A stretch of 64,000 nt of DNA from Batillaria attramentaria (Eukaryota; Mollusca; Gastropoda; Batillariidae): contig JACVVK020000289.1 of assembly GCA_018292915.2 (NCBI GenBank), forward strand, positions 611,001 through 675,000, written 5' to 3'. The notes under the pieces were generated by a model. That model searched no databases. It saw nothing but the letters and a program-made list of their open reading frames with translations, and had not been told where the DNA came from. Positions 47,995 to 58,673 of the stretch are shown one piece after another. The stretch's first letter is position 1, and every line of letters begins with the position of its first letter. The position numbers and the translations under genes are program-made.

Positions 47995-50313
47995 TCAGCC
48001 TAAGAGATTCCTGTATCGAATCTCGTGCTCGTACATGCAGTGTAATGGATACAATGACTCAGTTTTCTTCTTAATACTTATACACATTTTCCCAATAAGG
48101 AGCACGTGGTTTATAATATTCATATCATGGCTTGAAAGGTCGTGCCTCTTTTGTATACCAAACAGTACATCCGTAAGCGCTATCTTGATAGGTTTGTTAA
48201 CCAGCTTAAAGACTTCACCCTCAATAAAATTCCAGAAATCTTTGACTATTTTACATTCAAAAAAGAAATGTTCCAAGAAGTCCACTTCATGTATGCAGTA
48301 TGTACATCTGTTACTTGTTTTGATTTTCATTTTGTTCAGCATAATGTTTGTTGGATATATATTATGAACAATTTTCCAGTGTAATTCCCGGAGGCGCACT
48401 TCCTTGGTGGCGTTTACCGCGGTTAACCATACCTGTTTGTCAATGTTTATATCATATTTTTGGCGCCAAAATCCAACACAACAAGGGACAGATACAGTTT
48501 CTTTCACCTTGGCTTTCCATCCTTTAAGTGTATCAAGGACATAATCAAAGGAGAAAAGAATATCCTGGTTATTTTCATTGTCTTGAGGTACAACGAAGTT
48601 ATCTAGGTTCTCGCCACTTATTAACAGTTTCCAGCGCGTTGGTATGGCGTTCATGAGTGCATTATATTGAATAAACATGCTGTTTCTGGTAACATTAAGC
48701 TTATCCTCGATTTCTTCCAAAGAAAGTAATCTTTTTTCTTGAATGTTAACAATATCTCCCACACTTTCAATCCTTTTATCTTTCCAGATTTGAAAATATA
48801 GCGAGCGATTTTTGTATTTGATAGCCTCATTGTACCACAGGATTTGTTTCAGGATATTTTCTCGGGTGACCTGTTCGGTTGTTATCAAAGCTTTATGGTC
48901 AAGATACGTCTCCAGGACAGTTCTCCAAAAGTCACTTTTTATTGATTGAAGAATTTTTACTTCTCGTGATGTACTGTTTATTCTAAAGATATTGGTGGTA
49001 GATAAAATTTTGGAGTAATGCCAGAAAGGAATTACTGATGCCTTGGTGTTCTTTTCCTGTATTTTCTTTGCCCACTTAATATAGAAAGACTTTTGCATAT
49101 TAAATATATTAACCATCCTGACTCCCCCTTCCATGTAATCGTTTGTCATGACCGTCCGTTTTATTTTTTCGAAGGCTTTACGATTAGCATATCGCCTTTG
49201 CCAGATGAATTTGTAAAACAATCTGTTTATTTCTTGTAGTGCTCTGTTTGGTAGACCAACCGATTGCATAATGTATACAATTTTACTAATCAAAAAACAT
49301 TTTGTGATTGTTACTTTGCCTTGAATACTCAAATCTCGTTTACTCCAAAGTTGAATTGTTCTTTTCATATCCGCTAATTTACTTTTCCAGTTTTCATCGA
49401 TGTTCTGTGCTCTTACTTTGTTCATAAAAATTATACCAAGTATTTTGATTTTATCTACTATTTCGAAAGGAAAATCATCTTTATATTGTAGGTTATGAGT
49501 TCCGATTTTCATTGCTTTTGTTTTTTGACTATTTAACTTAAGGCCAGAAAATTTTGCAAACTTTTCAATTAGTTTTACCGACTCCTCCACGTCACTTTTG
49601 TCCCTCAGAGTGAGCGTGGAGTCGTCGGCAAACTGTTGAATTTTAACATCCGGAAACTTTCTTGACGGAAGTGTGACTCCTTTAACAGAGCTATTCCTTA
49701 ATTTAATGGCAAAGATCTCTACTGCTAGAATGAAGGCCATTGGTGAGAAGGGACATCCTTGTCTAATTCCGCAATTTACACTGAATGTTTCTGATAACCA
49801 ACCCCCATGATTGATGCAACTATAAGAGTTATCTGTAAGAACCTTAACCCAGTTTTTGAACTGAGCACCAAACCCAAATACCTCTAAAGTTTCCAAAAGA
49901 AACTGTTTTGACACCGAGTCAAAAGCTTTCATGTAATCTAGAGCGAGTAGATAACCAGATTTCTTTGTGGTGTTTGTGTATTCTATAACATCCTCTATTG
50001 TACGAATGGCTGTGGCGATGTTCCTCCCCTTAACATAACCCGTTTGGTCTTCACTAACTAGTTTCCCAATTACTTTGCCTAATCTATTTGCTAAGCACTT
50101 GGCTAATATTTTGTAATCCGTGTTTGTAAGTGTTATTGGTCGCCAGTTGTTTAGTTGATCTTTAGGTAATTCTTTTCCTTTGTGCAATAAAATAATAATT
50201 CCTTGCCTCTGTGTATGACATAGTTCTCCTTTCCTGAAGGCTTCGTTAAATGTTTGTGTCACAAGTGTTTTGATTCTACCCCAGAAAAATTTCATAAACT
50301 CAATGGTCAGCCC
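47995..50313 (-). CDS. Tx1-like ORF2, 3' part (reverse transcriptase and C-terminus)
   Basis: This holds the main reverse transcriptase: 'NNWRPITLTNTDYKILAK', 'LALDYMKAFDSVSKQF', 'GIRQGCPFSPMAF', the catalytic 'QQFADDSTL', and a C-terminal Cys/His motif 'CTYCIHEVDFLEHFFFEC'. It is cut at 50313 by the RTE-like element. Removing that element and one TSD copy leaves a whole number of codons (1248), so the frame was intact when the insertion happened. As it stands, this part has no start of its own. Confidence 0.9.
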   Translation of the reverse strand, partial: GLTIEFMKFFWGRIKTLVTQTFNEAFRKGELCHTQRQGIIILLHKGKELPKDQLNNWRPITLTNTDYKILAKCLANRLGKVIGKLVSEDQTGYVKGRNIATAIRTIEDVIEYTNTTKKSGYLLALDYMKAFDSVSKQFLLETLEVFGFGAQFKNWVKVLTDNSYSCINHGGWLSETFSVNCGIRQGCPFSPMAFILAVEIFAIKLRNSSVKGVTLPSRKFPDVKIQQFADDSTLTLRDKSDVEESVKLIEKFAKFSGLKLNSQKTKAMKIGTHNLQYKDDFPFEIVDKIKILGIIFMNKVRAQNIDENWKSKLADMKRTIQLWSKRDLSIQGKVTITKCFLISKIVYIMQSVGLPNRALQEINRLFYKFIWQRRYANRKAFEKIKRTVMTNDYMEGGVRMVNIFNMQKSFYIKWAKKIQEKNTKASVIPFWHYSKILSTTNIFRINSTSREVKILQSIKSDFWRTVLETYLDHKALITTEQVTRENILKQILWYNEAIKYKNRSLYFQIWKDKRIESVGDIVNIQEKRLLSLEEIEDKLNVTRNSMFIQYNALMNAIPTRWKLLISGENLDNFVVPQDNENNQDILFSFDYVLDTLKGWKAKVKETVSVPCCVGFWRQKYDINIDKQVWLTAVNATKEVRLRELHWKIVHNIYPTNIMLNKMKIKTSNRCTYCIHEVDFLEHFFFECKIVKDFWNFIEGEVFKLVNKPIKIALTDVLFGIQKRHDLSSHDMNIINHVLLIGKMCISIKKKTESLYPLHCMYEHEIRYRNLLG

Positions 50314-53300
50314 CCCTACATGGTCCAACCCTTGTCGTGGGGTAGTGGCTTGTGTACCTCAATGACCCAGAGAGCTACGCCAGCGGGAGCACGTGCTCCT
50401 GGCAGGGTCACCCAAGCTGGACAGGTCGAAGGGTAGAGGTCAGACGAATGTGGACCACCTCTCCAAGAGGCTAAACGGGTTTGCGTAGGGTTAACAGCCC
50501 TACCTGTAAAAAACATAACGTTACAGAAGCATCGACAGCAACAAACCAAAACATTCACCTGGGCAAGGAAGGGTCTCCATCCCGGAGACCTATGACGCAT
50601 TGCAGTGAAAGCCGAAAGGAAGCTGCAAGGCCGACCCCCCTTCTAACACCCAGGACAACGACGAGAGTAGCCACATGGAACATCAGGACTATGTATGAAG
50701 TAGGAAGGACCATACAAGTAGCAAGAGAGATGAAGAACTACAAGATAGGAGTACTGGGACTGAGTGAGACAAGGTGGCTACAGACAGGACAGCTGAGATT
50801 TTCATCGGGAGAGCAATTGCTGTACTCTGGACACACAGAGGATGGAGCCCCCCACACTGAGGGCGTGGCCCTGATGCTGGCACCGGAGGCACAGCGGGCA
50901 CTCATCGGCTGGGAACCTGTCAACTCCCGCATCATCACAGCCAAATTCATCACCAAGAAAAAAGACATCAAGCTGAACATCATCCAGTGCTACGCTCCCA
51001 CCAATGATGCGGAAGAGGAGAAAAAAGATGACTTCTACCAACAACTGCAGACAGTGATAGATAGAGGAGGAGCCAAGGACATGACCATACTGATGGGAGA
51101 CTTCAACGCCAAGATTGGATCAGACAACACAGGCTATGAGGACACCATGGGAACACACGGACTGGGACAGATGAACGAAAATGGCGAGCGCTTTGCAGAC
51201 TTTTGTGCCCTGAACCAGCTAGTGATAGGAGGCAGCATCTTCCCACACAAGCGCATCCACAAGGCCACATGGAGATCGCCGGACCATATCACGGAGAACC
51301 AGATTGATCACATCTGCATCAGCCGGAAGTTCAGGAGATCGTGGCGGGATGTGCGCGTGATGAGGGGTGCCGATGTATCATCAGACCACCACCTTCTTGC
51401 AACAACATTGAGACTTCGGCTTAAGAGGCACACCAACGCCAACAGCACACGGACCGGGTACAACGTTGGACTTCTCAGGAACACAGACACACAAGCAGCA
51501 TTCCGGATCAGCCTTTCCAACAGGTTCCAGCCACTGCAAGACCTGATAGAAGACAGTGAAATGGACATCGAGACACAGTGGGAACACAGCAAGAAACTCT
51601 GGCACGACACATGCGAAGAGGTCCTTGGCAAGAGAAAGACCCAACATAAGGAATGGATCTCTGCTGATACCATCCAGAAGCTGGAAGTTAGGAAAGAGAA
51701 GAAAACTGCACTGAACACGAGCCGAACAAGAAGAGCTAAGGCAAAGGCACAAGAGGAATACACAGCAGCTGACAGAGAAGTGAAGAGGAGCACCAGGAAG
51801 GACAAGAGGGACTACATCGACAACCTGGCCAGTCAAGCAGAGGAAGCAGCCCGACAAGGGAATCTAAAAGACCTGTACCAGGTGACCAAGAAGCTCGCGG
51901 GCAAATTTCAGCAGACAGACAAACCAGTGAAGGACAAGAACGGGCACCCACTGACAACAACTGAGGAACAGCTGAAGCGATGGGCAGAACACTTCAGGGA
52001 GCTGTTAAATCGCCCCATCCCTGAAACACCACCAGACATCCCACCAGCTGAGACAGAACTACCCATCAACTGCGACAAGCCCTCTAAGGCGGAGATCAGG
52101 AAAGCCATCATGACACTGAGAAATGGGAAAGCTGCAGGGCCGGACGAGATACCAGCAGAAGCCATTAAAGCAGACACAGAGACAGCCGTCAACATGCTGC
52201 ACAGCCTATTCAGCAAGATCTGGGAGAAGGAAGAGGTGCCAGCCCAGTGGAAAGAAGGGATCGTCATCAAGCTGCCAAAGAAAGGGGACCTCAGGGACTG
52301 CAGCAACTACCGAGGGATCATGCTCCTGTCAGTGCCAGGCAAGGTTCTCAACAGAATTCTACTGGAGAGGATGAGAGAGGCAGTCGACCCCATGCTCCGA
52401 GACCAGCAGGCAGGCTTTCGCAGGAACAGGTCCTGCGCTGACCAGATTGCCAGCCTACGCATCATTGTGGAGCAGTCACTGGAGTGGAACTCCCCCCTCT
52501 ACATCAACTTCATAGACTATGAGAAGGCCTTTGACAGTGTAGACAGAGAGGCGCTGTGGAAGCTGCTAAGGCACTATGGAGTTCCCGGGAAGATCATCTC
52601 CCTGATCCAGTGCACCTACCAAGACATGAGCTGCAGGATTGCCCATGCCGGCCAGTTGTCAGAAAGCTTCGAGGTGAAGACCGGAGTCCGCCAGGGATGC
52701 CTGTTGTCCCCGTTTCTCTTCCTCCTGGTCATCGACTGGATCATGAAGACCACTACAGCAGGCAGGAAAAACGGGATACAGTGGACACTCTGGACGCAGC
52801 TGGATGACCTCGACTTCGCGGACGACCTGGCGCTCCTGTCTCACAGCCACAGCCAGATGCAGAACAAGACTACGTGCCTGGAAGCCACATCAGCCGGAAC
52901 AGGGCTCAAGATCAACAGGAAGAAAACCGAGCTGATGAAGATCAACACCACTGCCAACACACCAGTCACAGTCGGTGGAGAGCCCATCAGGGAGGTGGAG
53001 TCTTTTGTCTACCTGGGGAGTGTGGTTGATGGACAGGGAGGCACAGACCGAGACGTCACAGCCAGAATCGGCAAGGCAAGGGCAGCAATGGTCATGCTGA
53101 AGAACGTCTGGGCATCCAAAGTTGTCAGCATAAGAACCAAACTTCGCATCTTCAACTCCAACGTGAAGTCAGTTCTGCTCTACGGATGCGAAACATGGAG
53201 GACAACGAAGACGATGCAGCAGAAGATCCAGACATTTCTCAACACCTGTCTGAGGCGCATCTTCAACATCCGATGGCCAGAGAAGATCCGGAATGAAGAG

Positions 53301-53606
53301 CTGTGGGAGCGAGCGGGGCAGGAACCAGTGGCCAAGCAGATCCTGCGGAGGAAGTGGGGCTGGATTGGACACACCCTCAGGAAGCCAGCATCCAGCACCA
53401 CACGCCAAGCCCTGACATGGAACCCGCAGGGGAAAAGGAAGAGAGGCCGGCCTCGCAACAGCTGGAGGCGGGACACTGAGGCAGAGCTATGTAAGCAGGG
53501 GACCAACTGGACTGGAGTGGCAAGACTAGCCCAGAACAGAGTGCGATGGCGAAGGGTTGTCGATGGCCTATGCTCCACGTGGAGCCAAGGGCCTAAGTAA
53601 GTAAGT
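50314..53606 (+). mobile_element. Full-length RTE-like LINE nested in the Tx1-like ORF2, 12-bp TSD
   Basis: A 3293-bp plus-strand element flanked by AATGGTCAGCCC (50302-50313 and 53607-53618). It has a ~280-bp 5' UTR and one ORF, and ends in a (TAAG)n tail that contains the stop codon, so there is practically no 3' UTR. One ORF of about 1000 residues and a short tandem tail are typical of RTE-group elements. Confidence 0.92.
50592..53600 (+). CDS. RTE-like endonuclease-reverse transcriptase
   Basis: 1002 residues from the ATG at 50592; the frame is open further 5' but without an earlier ATG in the stretch I checked. The endonuclease shows 'TWNIRTMYEVGR', 'GLSETRW', 'MGDFNAKIGSDN' and 'SSDHHLLATTL'. 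The reverse transcriptase shows 'GKAAGPDEIPAEAI', 'FIDYEKAFDSVDREALW', 'GVRQGCLLSPFLF' and the catalytic 'LDFADDLALLSHS', then 'VYLGSVVDGQGG' and 'LLYGCETWRT'. No stop or frameshift interrupts it, so it may be active. Its codon usage is more GC-rich than that of the AT-rich Tx1-like host ORF, so the border is also visible in base composition. Confidence 0.93.
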   Translation: MTHCSESRKEAARPTPLLTPRTTTRVATWNIRTMYEVGRTIQVAREMKNYKIGVLGLSETRWLQTGQLRFSSGEQLLYSGHTEDGAPHTEGVALMLAPEAQRALIGWEPVNSRIITAKFITKKKDIKLNIIQCYAPTNDAEEEKKDDFYQQLQTVIDRGGAKDMTILMGDFNAKIGSDNTGYEDTMGTHGLGQMNENGERFADFCALNQLVIGGSIFPHKRIHKATWRSPDHITENQIDHICISRKFRRSWRDVRVMRGADVSSDHHLLATTLRLRLKRHTNANSTRTGYNVGLLRNTDTQAAFRISLSNRFQPLQDLIEDSEMDIETQWEHSKKLWHDTCEEVLGKRKTQHKEWISADTIQKLEVRKEKKTALNTSRTRRAKAKAQEEYTAADREVKRSTRKDKRDYIDNLASQAEEAARQGNLKDLYQVTKKLAGKFQQTDKPVKDKNGHPLTTTEEQLKRWAEHFRELLNRPIPETPPDIPPAETELPINCDKPSKAEIRKAIMTLRNGKAAGPDEIPAEAIKADTETAVNMLHSLFSKIWEKEEVPAQWKEGIVIKLPKKGDLRDCSNYRGIMLLSVPGKVLNRILLERMREAVDPMLRDQQAGFRRNRSCADQIASLRIIVEQSLEWNSPLYINFIDYEKAFDSVDREALWKLLRHYGVPGKIISLIQCTYQDMSCRIAHAGQLSESFEVKTGVRQGCLLSPFLFLLVIDWIMKTTTAGRKNGIQWTLWTQLDDLDFADDLALLSHSHSQMQNKTTCLEATSAGTGLKINRKKTELMKINTTANTPVTVGGEPIREVESFVYLGSVVDGQGGTDRDVTARIGKARAAMVMLKNVWASKVVSIRTKLRIFNSNVKSVLLYGCETWRTTKTMQQKIQTFLNTCLRRIFNIRWPEKIRNEELWERAGQEPVAKQILRRKWGWIGHTLRKPASSTTRQALTWNPQGKRKRGRPRNSWRRDTEAELCKQGTNWTGVARLAQNRVRWRRVVDGLCSTWSQGPK

Positions 53607-55043
53607 AATGGTCAGCCCATCCCCACCAGGTGCTGATCCCGTTTTCATTCCCATCAGAGCATGGCCTGCCTCTGACTCCGTGATATCTCCCTCGCAGGAG
53701 TTTGACTCATGCTCATCGAGTTTAGGGAAATCCGCCCCCTGTAAGAAAGCAGCTAGTGTGTCTTTAATGTCCCTTGGGTGTGTTTCTGTAGATTGATTGT
53801 AAAGTTTGGAATAGAATTTAACTTGTTCGGCTAACACGTCTTTTTGGTCTGTTTTGGTGTTCCCATTTTCATCACATAATTTTAATATCACGTTTCTTTT
53901 CGCCCTTGATTTTTCAAGATTTAAAAAATACTTTGTGCTTTTCTCTCCTTCCTGAATCCACCGAGTGCGGGCTCTGACCTGTGCTCCTCTCGCTTTATCA
54001 ACAGAGAGTAGTTCAAGCCTTTCTTTGATTCTAAACATTTCTTTACATAGTTTTTCTGATGGTTCTTTAGATATCTGGGCCTCTAGTTCATTTAACTGTT
54101 TTTGGAGTTCGTTTAAATCAGTTTTCCTCTTACTAGCTCTTTCACGACCATACTCAATACAAAATTCTCTTATTTTTATTTTTGCCATTTCCCATTGTTT
54201 ACTAATATATGTATCGCCTGTTTTTGCTGTAACTAATGTGTCTAGAAGTTTATTCATTTCTTCAACAAACTTTTTTTCCTGTAGTAGCGCATTATTGAAA
54301 TGCCAGTAACCTGGACCTCTCACGAAGGAACCACTACTAATATCAAGAGCGACGGCTCTGTGGTCGGTAAAAGGTACGGATATAATGTCACAGGATGTAC
54401 ACGATTCTACCAGAGTTTCTGTGACAAAACAGTAATCTAATCTGCGTGCTATAAAAGGATTTTGTTTAGACCAAGTGTACTCTTTTTCTCCTTCATGGAA
54501 ACTTCTCCACACATCACACAGACCCAGGGTGTCAACAAACTCATTCAATCTATCAACTTCAGTTTTACCGTGTGGTCTACCAGATATGATATCCAAATTG
54601 TTGTCAACTACTGTATTCATGTCACCGAGTAAAATGAAATCATTTCCAGTATATTTGTTGGTGACCTGACTCAACTCATCGAAAAAGGCTAACTTTTCCA
54701 GCGATGAGTTTGGCGCATACACATGGATGATTTTGAAATTAAAGTCGTCAGTTTTGAGTGAAATTACCATGATACGATCACATATTTCCTTAAGTTCAAC
54801 TGCGGACTGATGACATTTGGATACTAAAATTACTTCCCCCCTCCCATGTTGTGTTCCTTCATGGAAAAATACTTTCCCACCCCACTGTTTTTCCCAATTT
54901 GTTATGTCTTGTTTTGTTGCATGTGTTTCTTGCAAACAAACAACGTCAAATTTTTGGTTTTTAAGAAACTTAAAGATAACATTCCTCTTCATTTTGTTTT
55001 TCAATCCTCTTGTGTTAAGTGTAGCAAGTCTAAGTGTACCCAT
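53607..55043 (-). CDS. Tx1-like ORF2, 5' part (endonuclease)
   Basis: Starts at the ATG 55043. The endonuclease domain has 'LATLNTRGLKNKMKR', 'VVCLQETHA', 'IIHVYAPNSS', 'ILLGDMNT', 'RLDYCFV' and 'FTDHRAVALD', in the order expected of L1/Tx1 apurinic-type endonucleases. A coiled linker and the start of the reverse transcriptase (GSAPGGDGLTI) follow before the RTE-like insertion at 53606. In the present state it reads a few codons into the inserted element and stops near 53568. Confidence 0.9.
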
Positions 55044-55170
55044 TATCCAGTTAATAACTTGTAATAATAGGTCTACTAATTAAGTAATAAGTAATTAAAT
55101 CGCTGAGCCAATCTCCAAGTCCGTGGGGCGCGCCGGGTCAGAAGTCGCAAAGTCGGGCCGGGTCAGTAGG

Positions 55171-56256
55171 TCAGCAGAGCGAGTCCGGGAGGCCTTCGTC
55201 CATGGGTCGCTCGTGCTGCTGGCCTGTCGCCTCGTGCGGGTCATCTCCCCCTCCTCCTCCTTCCACGTCGGCATTGTTCGCACTCCCTCGTTTGGCCACT
55301 TTGTCGTGCGGTTTGGGCGGGGTGTCGCCGTGCGGGGAGCGCGTGCGTTTGACGGAACCCGACCTGTCTCGGCGGCGGAGATCGCTCAGCTTGGCACTGA
55401 TAGTGCGTGACGTACTCCGACTTCTATCTAACTGCTTTGTGTCATTTGCGTGTTGTTCTGTCTGTTGTTCTGTCGCGTGCTCTGTCGTGTGTTGCGTGTT
55501 GTTCTGTTCTGTCATCGCCGTGTCTGTGCTGTTGTCGGCTACCACTGGTTCCTCGGGGATGCTGAATGGCGCTGGCACAAGCCCACACACACCCTCTCCC
55601 GCCTTATGGCCCTCTTCATAGCACTGCCGGCATTTGATGCGGTTGAGACAGTTTGTAGCCTTGTGTCCTTTTTGCAAACATTTTCTGCATGTCACCATGT
55701 TTTCCCCCAGACCCTTCTGTTCCTTATGGTAGAGTGTTGCTTTAAACCCCCCTATTGACACAACACGGGGGAGGGGGTCCGATGGCACACTAATGTATAG
55801 AAACCTGCGCCCCGTTTTCCAGTGGGTTAGGCGCCCGTTCTCATCACGATCCTTTTCTGCGATCAGTCGGGACCGGGTGACTACGCCCGGCAAGTCTTTG
55901 ATCGCTTCTAGAATGTCGTCGTCAGAGAACGATATGGGAATGTTACTGACGGTGAGTCTAGTGGTTGGAGTTTCACTCTCGGCCCCTTCTGGGGTTCGTA
56001 CCAAGAAGGGGTTTTTGTCTTTCACAATGACTTGAATCCCTCTCACCACAAAACCCTCTACCATCACTTTATCTCTCACTTCAGAACTTTTCAAATATAT
56101 CCTCCAGAGACCCCCTATCCTCTGGGCCCCCTCGACAGAGTCATATCCACATACTCGCTCAATTGCCGCGCAAATCTCTGCGGTGGAAAAAACCTTTTTG
56201 TCATAAGCAGGCAGCTGATTGTTCATCACGAACACCGGTAGAACTCTCGGCTCCAT
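55171..56256 (-). CDS. Tx1-like ORF1: zinc-knuckle nucleic-acid-binding protein
   Basis: 361 residues from the ATG at 56256, in a strong context (AAACC|ATGG). The central part has an RRM-like stretch 'TRLTVSNIPISFSDDDILEA'. Two CCHC zinc knuckles follow (CRKCLQKGHKATNC and CRQCYEEGHKAGEGVC, near residues 200-235), then a Thr/Gln/His-rich stretch and a basic Arg/Ser tail. This fits Tx1-type ORF1 proteins that bind element RNA. It is separated from ORF2 by 127 nt and is in a different frame. Confidence 0.88.
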   Translation of the reverse strand: MEPRVLPVFVMNNQLPAYDKKVFSTAEICAAIERVCGYDSVEGAQRIGGLWRIYLKSSEVRDKVMVEGFVVRGIQVIVKDKNPFLVRTPEGAESETPTTRLTVSNIPISFSDDDILEAIKDLPGVVTRSRLIAEKDRDENGRLTHWKTGRRFLYISVPSDPLPRVVSIGGFKATLYHKEQKGLGENMVTCRKCLQKGHKATNCLNRIKCRQCYEEGHKAGEGVCGLVPAPFSIPEEPVVADNSTDTAMTEQNNTQHTTEHATEQQTEQHANDTKQLDRSRSTSRTISAKLSDLRRRDRSGSVKRTRSPHGDTPPKPHDKVAKRGSANNADVEGGGGGDDPHEATGQQHERPMDEGLPDSLC

Positions 56257-56514
56257 GGTTTGAAGAGAGAAATAGAGGCTCACTTACCAGCTGGTCCACT
56301 GTCTGTCACTACACACCGGCCCACAGGTCACAGCACATGCGGGCTCACGGTGAGCACCGGTTCAGTGATGAAAAATGAAGAAAATACGAAGAATACCCAC
56401 TTGAAGCCTCCACAAACACCACCACACAATCCAAGAGACCAAACCTCAGTACTGTGGCAGAATTTTAGAAGGTGTCCGGCCGGCTGACTGCACTAAAGCA
56501 CTGAAAAGTCCACC

Positions 56515-56563
56515 AGCAACGAGCGCATACGTCTAGCCGACATCTTGGCTAGTCACGTGATCC
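56515..56563 (-). promoter_or_regulatory. Possible internal promoter elements at the 5' end of the Tx1-like LINE
   Basis: On the minus strand the first ~25 nt contain CACGTG (E-box core) and CCAAGATGTCGGC, which resembles YY1-type sites (AAGATGGC) found at the 5' end of some L1 elements. This is a sequence resemblance only. Confidence 0.35.
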
Positions 56564-56744
56564 CTCTGTGGCTCAGTAAGTGCGAGTGACCAATCCTGTT
56601 AGTGGACACATGATTCACTTAACTGTTCGTGACGCTTGAATTGACGTAGCCAGATTCTGAGTGGGTTGCCCGAACTACACTGGTCAGTGCAGATAGCAGA
56701 AACATGGGGCGGGGGGAGGGGGAGCGGCGGGTGGAGGGGGAGGG

Positions 56745-56883
56745 GAATTTAACGTCCTTTTCCACCACATACGGGTGGTATCAAAGACGAGGCAACAAGA
56801 AAAGGCCAGTACAAATATTTGGCCCCAGCTGGGATTAGAACTCATGACCCAAGCATTGAGAGTCCAACCCTCTACCATGCAAG

Positions 56884-56949
<66 letters not shown>
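56745..56949 (-). mobile_element. SINE family A fragment with (CA)n head, copy 3
   Basis: Counterpart of 23930-24193. The CA tract is shorter, and 29 bp following it in copies 1 and 2 (TCAGGCC...AGCAACA) are absent. Confidence 0.75.
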
Positions 56950-56951
<2 letters not shown>

Positions 56952-57904
56952 CATCACAAACTCGATCGGGACATTAAATAACTGTGAACATCGGACCGTG
57001 TGGCCAAAGATGTCCGAAAAGGCGTGGAAAGCTGAGCCATCTTTTATCACGGCAGGTGTTTTACCGACGCGTTCAAAGGGAAAGCAAAGACCGTAGATAA
57101 TCTACGGTCTTTGGGGAAAGTGAGAACGGCGTGGAAGGAGCTTATTTTTCACTGCAGCATTTCATGACTTTGTCAGAAATGCTGTGACAGGTTTTACCAG
57201 AACTGAGAACTTCTTTGAAGAAGCCGGCGCATCTGCCGCAGGAAGAAAATGTCTGTGGAATATAAAGGCTGTGCTTGCTGTGCATGTAGTTGTTGGCCTT
57301 GGTTTTGTGAACGCATTTAAAGCTTGCCGCACCGACACAAGCTCTGTCTTATCATTCATGAGACATTGGAAGTGGGGATTGTTGTGCTTCGCGTACTGAA
57401 TATTTGACACGGTTTCTTTGTTTGCGGTATGCTGTGAAGTCTTTGTATCTTCTAAGTTCGTCTCTAACACGCATCGCGTCTCTTATGTCTTTACTTTAAA
57501 AATGCTGGGGGGGGCTGTGCAGTCAGTTTTCACTCTTTTCTCTCGAAATGGAGCATGCCTATCCAGAACACTGAGAAACAATCTGTACCATACTGTCAAT
57601 GCTTCTATAGAATTTGTAAAGTTGTATGTAGACTGACCGTGTTGAATAATACCTTATTGAGATCTAGAGAGAGAGAGAAAGAGAGAGAGAGAGGGGGGGA
57701 GGGGGAGGGGGTGTGCTAGCGAGGTTATAAGCCACCTGGACAGAGGTACTACATGACATTTTCCAAGTGAGAGTACGCATTATAAGCTTTTTGTTTTGGT
57801 TTATTTGTTTATTTGTTTGGAGGATTTGCTGTTGTATTGTGTTTTATTTTTCTTTTGTTGTTATGTTTTGGTTTTGGCCTGTTTTAGACAGTCGTTACTC
57901 TGTC

Positions 57905-57908
<4 letters not shown>

Positions 57909-57966
<58 letters not shown>
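57909..57966. repeat. (GT)n tract before gene 3c
   Basis: A shorter pure GT tract, without the GCGC core, ending at GTGTGAAG|CTACAATCG. Confidence 0.92.
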
Positions 57967-57968
<2 letters not shown>

Positions 57969-57987
57969 GCTACAATCGAGGACGGAA

Positions 57988-58263
57988 ATGTTGAAGACTA
58001 TCTCCATGTGTCTCCTGCTCTGCTTGGTATCCACCCAGTTGCAACCCCGATATCTCCAACGATACTATAATCCCTATGATCTCCCACAAACACCACCACC
58101 ACCACCACCATCGGAAGGTTTCCAGCAACAGCCACCACCACCACCACCACCACCACCATCATCGGGGGGTTCCCAACAAACACCACCTGAGGGTTCCCAA
58201 CAACCACAACAGTTTGGAGGCGGCTGTGGGCTTGGAAGACCTCTAGCAAGATACCTTTGCTAA
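57988..58263 (+). CDS. Gene 3c: short secreted Pro/Gln-rich family member
   Basis: The protein is identical to genes 3a and 3b. The coding exon, leader, (GT)n-AG acceptor and post-stop donor are all kept. The Tx1-like LINE complex ends 1.4 kb upstream of the ATG, so it may lie within or near the promoter region of this copy. No coding differences were seen among 3a, 3b and 3c. Confidence 0.75.
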   Translation: MLKTISMCLLLCLVSTQLQPRYLQRYYNPYDLPQTPPPPPPSEGFQQQPPPPPPPPPSSGGSQQTPPEGSQQPQQFGGGCGLGRPLARYLC

Positions 58264-58393
58264 GCAGCTCAGATCGGACCAGTCTTTATAAAAAGTAGGT
58301 GAGTGGCAGGACTTTCTTCTAAAGGTGCGTGACGTTTTTGTTGTCGTTGTTCTTCTTGTTGTTTTCTTGTTGTTGTTGGGTTTTTTGTTTTTG

Positions 58394-58598
58394 TTTTTAA
58401 ATGTCGTTTCCGTAGTAATGCAAACAACATCATAGGACGGGCTAAAAAATTCCGCGTTCAAAGGCAACTTTTGTGGCATAAACGCACGTCGCTCGCATTC
58501 TCCGCACAGACATGATGCAAGTGTAACTCTGACGATAACAACGTTGTTACTGGCGGGCACGGTGCCCCTGAACGCACTTTCCCGTCGCAGCGAGTGCC

Positions 58599-58673
<75 letters not shown>

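Larger units (their letters stand above)
47590..56563 (-). mobile_element. Tx1/L1-like LINE, interrupted by an RTE-like element
   Basis: The minus-strand element is flanked by exact CTCTGTGGCTCAGTA copies (47575-47589 and 56564-56578); copies 1 and 2 are empty sites. Without the nested insertion and its TSD copy it is about 5.67 kb. Order on the minus strand: 5' UTR with GGATCACGTGACTAGCCAAG, ORF1, 127-nt spacer, ORF2, 3' UTR with GA/GT tracts (47905-47985), and an A-rich tail ending at 47590. Both ORFs are open apart from the insertion. The poly(A)-like tail and ORF2 motifs fit the L1/Tx1 group. Confidence 0.92.

Noticed and set aside
50481..50591. A longer N-terminus for the RTE-like protein, beginning at a TTG codon
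   Set aside because: Eukaryotic initiation at TTG is not expected; the first in-frame ATG after it is at 50592. The same reasoning moves the starts of both LINE-A ORFs and the Tx1-like ORF1 to ATG codons.
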